NCBI GenBank assembly: GCA_905209725.1
Contig: CAJLTZ010000117.1
Coordinates: 1-5,490, forward strand
DNA from: an uncultured Muribaculaceae bacterium
GTDB taxonomy: Bacteria; Bacteroidota; Bacteroidia; Bacteroidales; Muribaculaceae
Length of the DNA stretch: 5,490 nucleotides
Reading direction: 5' to 3'
Part shown: positions 1 through 5,490 of the stretch, piece by piece
Layout: the number at the start of each line of letters is the position of its first letter
Position numbering within the stretch: the stretch's first letter is position 1
Position numbers and translations under genes: made by a program
Notes under the pieces: generated by a model
Seen by the model: the letters and a program-made list of their open reading frames with translations, nothing else
What the model was told of the DNA's origin: nothing
Databases searched by the model: none

Positions 1-38
1 ATTGAATTTCAATAATTTCAAAGTGTTCTTATGATTTT

Positions 39-52
39 TTAGTGGACACTAA
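39..52. repeat. Short inverted repeat upstream of mutS2
   Basis: TTAGTG and CACTAA are perfect 6-bp inverted arms separated by GA. The dyad lies about 60 bp upstream of the -7-like box before mutS2, in AT-rich DNA. It could be a regulator half-site pair for mutS2 or for a divergent gene left of the window, but such a short dyad can arise by chance. No T-run follows it, so it is not a terminator. Confidence 0.25.
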
Positions 53-113
53 TGATTATATGTATATCCTTGAGTTGCTGAGATCCTGTACGGATTTCGG
101 TTTCTTTATATTT

Positions 114-121
114 TACATTTG
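114..121 (+). promoter_or_regulatory. Possible -7 promoter box immediately before mutS2
   Basis: TACATTTG matches the Bacteroidota -7 consensus TAnnTTTG exactly. No TTTG is present at the usual 19-21 nt upstream; the nearest similar string is TTTC at 95-98, which is too close. If used, transcription would start about 5-8 nt downstream, next to the GTG at 128, giving a leaderless or nearly leaderless mutS2 mRNA. An exact box with a poor upstream element makes this only a candidate. The real promoter could lie left of the window. Confidence 0.35.
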
Positions 122-127
122 ACTGCT

Positions 128-2605
128 GTGATATATCCTGATGATTTCGAAGCCAAGATAGGTTTCGACTCCATACGCGCCACTCTTATCTCTTACTGCA
201 AAAGCCGTCTTGGCAAGGATGAGGCAGGCGCTTTCTCCTTCTCCTCCGATTTCAACACCATCCTACACCGGCTCAATTGCGTGGATGAAATGATGAGCAT
301 ACGCCGTGGAGGTATCCCTTTCCCCTCGCCTTCGCCCCATGATGTGATGCCATATCTGGCGGAAATCAAGGTGCGAAATTCCTTCATGAGTGCGGAGCGC
401 CTTTATAAGTTGCTTCAGGTGTTGCTGTCGTTTGCCGACATTGACGCATTTTTCCGCAGCCGAACCGACGAGGACACCGATAAACCTGAATTTCCCGAAC
501 TCTCCGGCGAGGTGGAGGCTCTGCATGCCTTCCCGCAGCTTACGGCCGAAATATCCCGCGCCATCAATAAGTTTGGGGAGATAAAGGACACTGCTTCTCC
601 GCAGCTCTATGAAATCCGTCAGCAGATAAAGCGTCAGGCCGGCTCGATGCAGCGTGCCATGCGCAGGGTGCTCGATGCGGCTGTGGCCCGGGGCATTGTG
701 GATAAGGATACCACCCCCTCAATCCGCGACGGCAGGATGGTGCTTCCGGTGGCTGCCGGTAACAAACGTGAACTTAATGGCATTGTTCACGATGAAAGTG
801 CCACCGGAAAGACTGTCTTTATCGAACCGGCTGAGGTGGTAGAGGCCGGAAACCGGCTTCGTGAGCTTGAGATGGACGAGAAGCGTGAGGAAACAGCAAT
901 CCTGATTGCCCTTGCCAACACTGTGCGCCCCCTTATCGACGATATATCGCAATGTTGTTCCATCGCCGGGACTATTGATTTTATTGAAGCCAAGGCGGCC
1001 TTTGCCATAGAATGCGACGCAAGGATGCCGAACATCAAGGATGTGCCGCAGATTGAATGGTATCACGCCGAGCATCCCGGACTCATGCTTGCGCTCCGTG
1101 AGCAAGGCAGGAAGGTGGTGCCGCTCAACATCACCCTTTCCGACAAGCAGCGCATCCTCATCATCTCCGGTCCGAATGCCGGCGGTAAGTCGGTATGCCT
1201 CAAGACTGTGGCCGCCGTGCAGTATATGATGCAATGCGGCATTATGCCCACCCTCTATGAGAATTCGCATTTGGGCGTGTTCCGCAATCTCTTTATCGAC
1301 ATCGGCGACGAGCAGTCGTTTGAAAACGACCTCTCCACTTATTCCTCCCACCTCGCCAATATGCGTTTCTTTCTTCAGCATGCCAATTCCCGCACGCTTC
1401 TCCTCGCCGACGAGATGGGCTCCGGCACCGAACCGCAGATTGGCGGCGCGATGGCTCAGGCTATCCTCGACTCTCTCGGCAAGAAGCATTGCTTCGGCGT
1501 GGTGACCACCCATTATCAGAACCTGAAGACTTTCGCAGACAATACCCCCGGATTTGTGAACGGCGCCATGCTCTACGACCGGCAGCATCTCGCGCCGACC
1601 TTCGAACTCTCCATCGGTAATCCCGGAAGTTCATTCGCCCTCGACATCGCCCACAAGATGGGTTTGCCGCGCGATGTGATTGAACATGCCAAGCAGATAG
1701 TGGGGGAGGACTATGTGAATCTCGACAAGTATCTTTCCGACATTGCCCGCGACCGTAAATACTGGGCCAATAAGCGCCAGAACATCCGCGAGAAGGAGTC
1801 GAAGCTCGACAATCTTCTCTCTAAATATGAGGATGTGGCAGGCGATCTTAAGCACCAGCGCAGCGAGATTCTCAATGATGCCAAGCGTCAGGCAAAGGAG
1901 ATTCTCGCCGAGGCTAATGCTCGCATCGAGCGCACTATCCTCGAGATTCGCAAGAGTCAGGCGGAAAAGGAACGCACCAAGGAGGTGCGTAAGGAATTGC
2001 GTGATTACATTGATGCTTCCGAGTCGGATGCTGTTGATGAGAATGTCGCCCTTCCGTCGCCAATCAAGGAACTCAAACACAAGAGCCGCAAGAAGCGCGT
2101 ACCACAACCAGCCCCTGTGGAGAAGCCGCAGGAGAAGCGTCCGCTGCAGAAGGATGATTTCGTAAAGATGGAGGGCTCCTCCGTCACAGGTCAGATAATG
2201 TCGATTTCAGGCAATAAGGCGGAGGTGGCGTTCGGCGCAATACGTACGATGGTGCCCCTTGACAAACTAACGCCTGCCAAGGCTCCCAAGACTTCGGCGC
2301 TCGATTCGTCTGCTTCCATATCGGCCCAGACCTTCTCGCAGAGCCGGGAACGCCAGTTGAATTTCAAGAATGAGATTGATGTGAGGGGAATGCGTGCCGA
2401 CGAAGCTTTGCAGGCCGTTACATATTTCCTGGACGACGCGGTGCAATTCTCTGCACAGCGCGTAAGAATCCTGCACGGAACCGGCCATGGAATACTTAAA
2501 ACTCTAATCCGTCAGCAGTTGAAGGCCAATGGCGCTGTCAAATCTTTCGAGGATGAGGATATCCGCTTTGGCGGTGCGGGAATCACCGTGGTCGACCTGG
2601 AATAA
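128..2605 (+). CDS. mutS2: Endonuclease MutS2 (MutS-family ATPase with C-terminal Smr domain)
   Basis: This cytosolic DNA/ribosome-associated ATPase is not part of classical mismatch repair. Studied MutS2 proteins suppress recombination by acting on branched DNA, and the Bacillus protein also splits collided ribosomes. Numbering from GTG-128 gives 825 residues, close to the family norm. There is no MutS mismatch-recognition domain at the N-terminus; core and lever regions come first. The ATPase follows: Walker A GPNAGGKS (348-355), STYSSH (403-408), Walker B LLLADE with D428/E429, and TTH (460-462). Next come a long charged coiled coil (about 535-640), a basic proline-rich linker, a KOW-like segment (about 673-717) and an Smr domain with IDVRG (750-754) and HGTGHG (783-788). 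GTG-128 is preferred because the protein then begins MIYPDDFEAKIGF, as I recall Bacteroidales homologues doing. The alternative TTG-119 adds three residues and lies inside a -7-like box. No frameshift is seen. Which role it plays here is not shown. Confidence 0.96.
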   Translation: MIYPDDFEAKIGFDSIRATLISYCKSRLGKDEAGAFSFSSDFNTILHRLNCVDEMMSIRRGGIPFPSPSPHDVMPYLAEIKVRNSFMSAERLYKLLQVLLSFADIDAFFRSRTDEDTDKPEFPELSGEVEALHAFPQLTAEISRAINKFGEIKDTASPQLYEIRQQIKRQAGSMQRAMRRVLDAAVARGIVDKDTTPSIRDGRMVLPVAAGNKRELNGIVHDESATGKTVFIEPAEVVEAGNRLRELEMDEKREETAILIALANTVRPLIDDISQCCSIAGTIDFIEAKAAFAIECDARMPNIKDVPQIEWYHAEHPGLMLALREQGRKVVPLNITLSDKQRILIISGPNAGGKSVCLKTVAAVQYMMQCGIMPTLYENSHLGVFRNLFIDIGDEQSFENDLSTYSSHLANMRFFLQHANSRTLLLADEMGSGTEPQIGGAMAQAILDSLGKKHCFGVVTTHYQNLKTFADNTPGFVNGAMLYDRQHLAPTFELSIGNPGSSFALDIAHKMGLPRDVIEHAKQIVGEDYVNLDKYLSDIARDRKYWANKRQNIREKESKLDNLLSKYEDVAGDLKHQRSEILNDAKRQAKEILAEANARIERTILEIRKSQAEKERTKEVRKELRDYIDASESDAVDENVALPSPIKELKHKSRKKRVPQPAPVEKPQEKRPLQKDDFVKMEGSSVTGQIMSISGNKAEVAFGAIRTMVPLDKLTPAKAPKTSALDSSASISAQTFSQSRERQLNFKNEIDVRGMRADEALQAVTYFLDDAVQFSAQRVRILHGTGHGILKTLIRQQLKANGAVKSFEDEDIRFGGAGITVVDLE

Positions 2606-2643
2606 AAAATATCGATTCTTATGATGATTATTCGCGATTATAT

Positions 2644-2674
2644 TTTGCCATATCGTCGCGATATAGTAATTTTG
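2644..2674 (+). promoter_or_regulatory. Bacteroidota sigma-ABfr-type promoter for the SGNH-MBOAT operon
   Basis: TTTG (2644-2647), a 19-nt spacer and TAATTTTG (2667-2674) match the Bacteroidota housekeeping consensus TTTG-N19-21-TAnnTTTG at every specified base. Transcription should start near 2680, leaving a 5' leader of about 45-50 nt before the ATG at 2729. This gives the SGNH-MBOAT pair its own expression, separate from mutS2. The spacer contains a perfect dyad, ATATCG-TCG-CGATAT (2650-2664), placed where a bound repressor would block RNA polymerase. Confidence 0.75.
2650..2664. promoter_or_regulatory. Operator-like dyad inside the promoter spacer
   Basis: ATATCG (2650-2655) and CGATAT (2659-2664) are perfect inverted arms around TCG, entirely within the spacer between the -33 and -7 elements. 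The half-site CGATA/TATCG recurs nearby at 2610-2614, 2715-2719, 2744-2748 and 2749-2753. The last two form the palindrome CGATATATCG just inside the SGNH gene. Placement and repetition suggest an operator, but no regulator gene is in view and no known binding site is recognised. Confidence 0.4.
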
Positions 2675-2728
2675 TTCCCGCAAATTCTATAAGAATTCTT
2701 CACGATTCTCTTTACGATAATCATCAAG

Positions 2729-3523
2729 ATGTCGAACACTCCGCGATATATCGGCCTATGGCTTCTGCTTGCCGTGGCTCTTACCCTCATAATTCTCTTT
2801 TCCTTCTCGGATATCGACCTGAAAATCGGGTCGTATTCAATGAAGAAGGCTCCATTCCCGGATACTCTGCTTGCAGAAAGACTGGCAGAAGATTCCCTTG
2901 TAATGGATTCCCTTGAACTTCAGGAAAAACTGCTTGCCGAGCAGCCCGTAAAGACTGATTCCACTCCTCAATCGCTCTTTATCTTCGGCGACTCCATGAC
3001 ATATAATCTTGCCCTTCGCCTTGCGCAGTATGCCAAGGCAAACGGGCATACCATCCATGCCGTGAACTGGGATTCAAGCAATACAAAAATCTGGGCCGAG
3101 CACGATACTCTCCGATTCTATATGAACAAGTATCATCCCACACAGATTTTCGTGTCGCTCGGCAGCAATGAACTCTATCTCAAGAATCCTGATTCCAGGA
3201 TTCCATATGTGAAGAAAATCATAGAGATGATTGACACTGTTCCGTTCGTGTGGATAGGTCCTCCCAACTGGCAGGAAGATTCCGGCATCAACGATATGCT
3301 TGCGCGCATATGCGGTCCCGGCAATTTCTTTCGTTCCGCAGGGATGAAACTCCAGCGCAAGGCCGACCATATCCATCCCACGCGCCAGTCGTCGGCCCTT
3401 TGGATTGACAGCATCATGCGCTGGCTTCCGGCTTCGCGGCATCCCTTCGTGGCCAATCTCCCTGCCGACACAATCGGGAAATGCAATCCCAACATAGTGT
3501 TCCTTAAAGCACTCAACAAGTAG
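2729..3523 (+). CDS. Membrane-anchored SGNH/GDSL hydrolase-like protein, probable partner of the MBOAT acyltransferase
   Basis: Predicted periplasmic esterase or acyltransferase of 264 residues. A short N-terminal stretch and a hydrophobic segment at about 8-27 look like an uncleaved signal anchor. A linker of about 55 residues leads to the SGNH fold. Visible blocks are GDS with nucleophile Ser89 (87-89), GSNE (145-148, in place of the usual GxND) and DHIH with Asp213 and His216 (the DxxH block). This gives a complete Ser-Asp-His triad. The block II glycine is not obvious; NWDSSN (113-118) occupies that region. The ATG at 2729 lacks a Shine-Dalgarno sequence, which is normal for Bacteroidota. 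The MBOAT gene follows after 32 nt, so the two are almost surely co-transcribed. By analogy with AlgJ/AlgX, PatB or DltD it would act on an acyl group delivered by the MBOAT protein. Acceptor glycan and reaction direction (transfer or removal) are inference. An independent esterase is the main alternative. Confidence 0.85.
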   Translation: MSNTPRYIGLWLLLAVALTLIILFSFSDIDLKIGSYSMKKAPFPDTLLAERLAEDSLVMDSLELQEKLLAEQPVKTDSTPQSLFIFGDSMTYNLALRLAQYAKANGHTIHAVNWDSSNTKIWAEHDTLRFYMNKYHPTQIFVSLGSNELYLKNPDSRIPYVKKIIEMIDTVPFVWIGPPNWQEDSGINDMLARICGPGNFFRSAGMKLQRKADHIHPTRQSSALWIDSIMRWLPASRHPFVANLPADTIGKCNPNIVFLKALNK

Positions 3524-3555
3524 TTACAGCGTGCTGACTTCAGATTTCTGACGCA

Positions 3556-5034
3556 ATGACAATCGATTTCCCTACTATATTTTCCAATTTCGGCAATCTG
3601 CTGAAGTTTGACCCTGAGGCGCCGCTTCTCTTTTCAAGCGGTCTATTCTGGGTGCTGTTCCTGATTTTCATCCCGATTTATGCCCTGCTGAAGAGAAACC
3701 GCTGGCAGATGATTATCTTTGTGGTGCTCTTCTCGCTATATTTCTATTATAAGAGCAGCGGCCTCTTCTTCCTGATGCTCACAGGAACTTCCCTGCTCGA
3801 CTGGCTCATTTCCAAAGCAATCCATAAGTCGGAACGACGTTCCGTGCGCCTCGCCCTTATGTGGGGCTCGATTTGTGTCTCCCTTTCTATCCTCGGCTAT
3901 TTCAAATATGCCAACTTCTTCCTCTGGAACTGGAATGCGATGGTGCAGGGCAATTTCCAGCCCCTCGACATCATCCTGCCTGTTGGCATCTCCTTCTATA
4001 CGTTCCAGTCGATATCATATGTGGTGGATGTATATAAGAAAAAGATTGCTCCCACCCACACCTGGCTTGAGTATCTCTTCTTCCTCAGCTTCTTCCCGCA
4101 ACTTGTGGCAGGTCCTATCGTGAGGGCTGACTATTTCATTCCGCAACTGGAGGAAAACCGGCGCGCCTCCAACACTGAAATATGGAGCGGACTCTACCTC
4201 ATTATCATTGGTGTTATCAAGAAGGCCGTTATTGCCGACTATATAGCGCAATATAACGACCTTATCTTTGGAGAGCCATCTCTTTATACCGGTGTGCAGA
4301 CCCTGATGGGAGTGCTCGGATACACGATGCAGATCTATTGCGACTTCTCCGGATATTCCGATATGGCCATCGGCATCGCGCTGATAATGGGCTTCAAACT
4401 CGGCATCAACTTCGACTCTCCTTATCAGAGCCGTAACCTCACGGAGTTCTGGCGCCGCTGGCACATCTCGCTTTCCTCCTGGCTCCGCGATTATCTTTAT
4501 ATCCCTCTCGGCGGCAACAGAAAGGGTACGATTCGCACATATGTCAATAACTTCCTGACGATGCTCATTGGCGGCCTCTGGCACGGAGCCGCTTGGAAAT
4601 TCGTATTCTGGGGTGCGATGCATGGCGTAGGTCTTGCCGTGCATAAGGCCTGCAAGCCCTGGTTGAAAAAGATTCCCGACAATTTCTTCACAATCTTCAT
4701 CAGTTGGTTGCTTACATTCATATATGTGTCTTTGCTGTGGGTATTCTTCCGCGCCGCATCCTTCTCCGACTCCATCGCAATCATCGGCAACATCTTCGTT
4801 GACTTTCAGTGGGCGCAGATTCCTCAGTTCTTCCAGGCGAGAATGGTATGGTGCGTGATGATGATAGTGCTGATAGTATGCCACTTCATTCCACAGAAAT
4901 TGGTTGATACCATTCAGTATGCGTTTGTGAAAAGTCCCTGGATAGTGAAGTTGCTCGTATTCCTCGCTGCCGTCCAGTGCGTGATAGAATTCATGAGCGA
5001 GGAAGTAGCCCCCTTCATCTATTTCCAATTCTAA
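3556..5034 (+). CDS. MBOAT-family membrane-bound O-acyltransferase (AlgI/DltB-like)
   Basis: Polytopic inner-membrane protein of 492 residues, near the usual 460-520 for AlgI-like proteins. It is rich in hydrophobic helices from about 29-45 and 52-65 through to the C-terminus. Family signatures appear in order: LPVGISFYTFQ (141-151), FFPQLVAGPI (179-188), CDFSGYSDMAIG (262-273), EFWRRWHISLS (297-307), YIPLGGNRKG and GGLWHGAAW (339-347). His303 and His343 correspond to the two conserved histidines of AlgI; the second is the invariant MBOAT catalytic His. The family takes acyl groups from a cytosolic donor and passes them across the membrane for O-acylation of alginate, cellulose, peptidoglycan or teichoic acid. 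Here the acceptor is unknown. The gene lies 32 nt behind a membrane-anchored SGNH protein, the usual second component, and is followed by a terminator, so it closes a two-gene operon. The ATG at 3556 lacks a Shine-Dalgarno sequence. No truncation or missing motif is seen. Confidence 0.95.
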   Translation: MTIDFPTIFSNFGNLLKFDPEAPLLFSSGLFWVLFLIFIPIYALLKRNRWQMIIFVVLFSLYFYYKSSGLFFLMLTGTSLLDWLISKAIHKSERRSVRLALMWGSICVSLSILGYFKYANFFLWNWNAMVQGNFQPLDIILPVGISFYTFQSISYVVDVYKKKIAPTHTWLEYLFFLSFFPQLVAGPIVRADYFIPQLEENRRASNTEIWSGLYLIIIGVIKKAVIADYIAQYNDLIFGEPSLYTGVQTLMGVLGYTMQIYCDFSGYSDMAIGIALIMGFKLGINFDSPYQSRNLTEFWRRWHISLSSWLRDYLYIPLGGNRKGTIRTYVNNFLTMLIGGLWHGAAWKFVFWGAMHGVGLAVHKACKPWLKKIPDNFFTIFISWLLTFIYVSLLWVFFRAASFSDSIAIIGNIFVDFQWAQIPQFFQARMVWCVMMIVLIVCHFIPQKLVDTIQYAFVKSPWIVKLLVFLAAVQCVIEFMSEEVAPFIYFQF

Positions 5035-5108
5035 GAGTGGCAGCGTTTTGTAATATAATCCATCTGCTCGTGCCATCTTAGAAATTATTCGTTTCACTAT
5101 GCAATATC

Positions 5109-5138
5109 AGGGTCTCCACTATTTGTGGAGGCCCTTTT
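5109..5138 (+). terminator. Rho-independent terminator of the SGNH-MBOAT operon
   Basis: An 11-bp stem pairs 5109-5119 with 5125-5135 (core CTCCAC with GTGGAG, then GGG with CCC, one T-G wobble and a closing A-T pair). The loop is TATTT. TTTT and a further T/A-rich stretch follow on the + strand. The hairpin begins 74 nt after the MBOAT stop. The reverse strand lacks a T-run after the stem, so this is a one-way terminator for the upstream operon. Confidence 0.9.
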
Positions 5139-5309
5139 ATTATATTTATGTCTATTTTTTCTGCTGCGTCAGTTTTACTCATATCCTCAATACAATCTAT
5201 CTTATGGTAATTAACAGAATGAAATATATTTTAACATTTATTGATTTCACGGAGTATCATAGTGTTAACCATATCTATTCACGATTTTTGCATTTTTCTT
5301 TCGGAAAAA

Positions 5310-5341
5310 TTTGCACAGCGGCCGGATTTGTTATAATTTTG
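5310..5341 (+). promoter_or_regulatory. Bacteroidota promoter for a gene right of the window
   Basis: TTTG (5310-5313), a 20-nt spacer and TAATTTTG (5334-5341) fit the Bacteroidota consensus at every specified base. The -7 octamer is identical to that of the SGNH-MBOAT promoter. An AT-rich region lies upstream, as often seen at strong promoters. The expected start is near 5347-5350, so the transcript has a leader of at least 140 nt without a convincing gene in this window. Confidence 0.75.
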
Positions 5342-5349
5342 CAATCGCG

Positions 5350-5407
5350 TTTGAGAAACGACGCCTCCCACAAAGTCAGTCAGGACAGCGCGGGAGCGGC
5401 GCTCAAA
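5350..5407 (+). other. Candidate structured 5' leader RNA
   Basis: Outer stem TTTGAG (5350-5355) pairs with CTCAAA (5402-5407). Inner stem CGCCTCCC pairs in two blocks: CGCC (5362-5365) with GGCG (5398-5401), and TCCC (5366-5369) with GGGA (5392-5395). Bulges are 5356-5361 on one side and 5396-5397 on the other, and a 22-nt apical loop spans 5370-5391. The fold begins at or within a few bases of the predicted transcription start. A competing small hairpin, GAGC (5394-5397) with GCTC (5401-5404), would exclude it. No T-run follows, so it is not a simple attenuator. It could stabilise the 5' end, be a regulatory leader or belong to a small RNA; no known RNA family is recognised. Confidence 0.4.
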
Positions 5408-5490
5408 AAGCAAGAGAACATTGACGTAATGCCATCAAGACAAAGCAGCGTAAAAGTTGTTTGAAGAGTACAGGGACATATAAACAAAGT

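Larger units (their letters stand above)
2622..2726. repeat. 10-bp inverted repeat flanking the SGNH-gene promoter
   Basis: TGATGATTAT (2622-2631) and its exact reverse complement ATAATCATCA (2717-2726) bracket the promoter, 85 bp apart. The right arm ends two bases before the ATG at 2729. Both arms would be present only in RNA reading through from mutS2, because RNA from the local promoter starts after the left arm. Pairing in read-through RNA could cover the translation start. Protein binding to the two arms with DNA looping, or chance in AT-rich DNA, are alternatives. Confidence 0.35.
5035..5490. other. Intergenic region: terminator, AT-rich spacer, promoter and start of a leader
   Basis: No convincing gene lies in these 456 bases. 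After the MBOAT stop come 74 unremarkable bases and then the terminator at 5109-5138. Positions 5139-5309 are AT-rich spacer in which I see no gene or clear signal. A strong promoter follows at 5310-5341, then about 140 bases with a visibly higher G+C start (5347-5405) and an A-rich end. This last part reads as an untranslated leader for a gene beyond the right edge. An open frame at 5099-5464 runs through the terminator and the promoter and is not believed to be coding. Confidence 0.75.

Noticed and set aside
5..21. Tandem AATTTCAA at 5-12 and 14-21
   Set aside because: Two copies of an AT-rich 8-mer at the very edge of the window. They are compatible with chance, and there are no further units to indicate a repeat array.
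1..118. End of an upstream gene at the left edge
   Set aside because: All three + frames meet a stop within the first 34 bases and no recognisable protein tail is seen, so no partial gene can be supported.
719..1588. Long reverse-strand open frame (289 codons) opposite mutS2
   Set aside because: It lies wholly inside a clearly conserved gene in another frame. Its translation shows no recognisable domain, and it is explained by codon bias of the + strand gene.
2606..2646. AAAATAT (2606-2612) and ATATTTT (2640-2646) as a terminator for mutS2
   Set aside because: The arms are only A/T, 7 bp long and 27 nt apart. They overlap the promoter and lack a G/C-rich stem, so they would not terminate efficiently.
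2691..2700. Palindrome AAGAATTCTT in the SGNH leader
   Set aside because: It is a short, A/T-dominated self-complementary string with no loop. It is not repeated elsewhere in the intergenic region and has no matching context.
4015..5097. Reverse-strand open frame of 360 codons opposite the MBOAT gene
   Set aside because: It covers the conserved MBOAT motifs on the other strand. Its His/Glu-rich translation is the expected mirror of a membrane protein gene. No promoter for it is seen, and its start lies only just outside the MBOAT gene.
5099..5464. Open frame of 121 codons after the MBOAT gene
   Set aside because: It runs through the terminator hairpin, the AT-rich spacer, the strong promoter and the structured leader. 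Its composition changes along its length and no family is recognised, so coding is unlikely.

Overview
This window looks like a chromosomal segment of a Bacteroidota bacterium, probably order Bacteroidales. A Muribaculaceae-like gut lineage is possible but cannot be proven from this window. The evidence is of three kinds. Two intergenic regions carry textbook Bacteroidota promoters (TTTG, 19-20 nt spacer, TAnnTTTG). None of the three genes has a convincing Shine-Dalgarno sequence. The first gene is a MutS2 of the Bacteroidales type. All three genes lie on the + strand, and no mobile element, CRISPR array, tRNA or rRNA was seen.

Layout: positions 1-127 are an AT-rich upstream region with a small dyad and a -7-like box almost touching the first gene. 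Positions 128-2605 encode full-length MutS2 (ATPase plus C-terminal Smr domain). Positions 2606-2728 hold a strong promoter whose surroundings are unusually rich in CGATA/TATCG half-sites and are flanked by a 10-bp inverted repeat. Positions 2729-3523 encode a membrane-anchored SGNH/GDSL-type hydrolase-like protein. Its stop is followed after 32 nt by an MBOAT-family membrane O-acyltransferase (3556-5034). A clear rho-independent terminator (5109-5138) closes this two-gene unit. The remaining 350 bases have no convincing gene. They hold a second strong promoter and the beginning of a transcript whose first ~60 nt can fold into an extended stem. The gene it serves lies beyond the right edge.

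How the genes work together: the SGNH and MBOAT proteins almost certainly form one acyl-transfer system of the AlgI/AlgJ-AlgX, PatA/PatB or DltB/DltD kind. The MBOAT protein would move an acyl group, probably acetyl, across the inner membrane, and the periplasmic SGNH partner would place it on (or remove it from) an envelope glycan. The acceptor cannot be told from this window because no glycan-biosynthesis gene is next to the pair. MutS2 appears to be an independent housekeeping gene. I see no clearly new multi-gene system. The points most worth checking are the orphan acylation pair, its operator-like promoter, and the structured leader at the right end.
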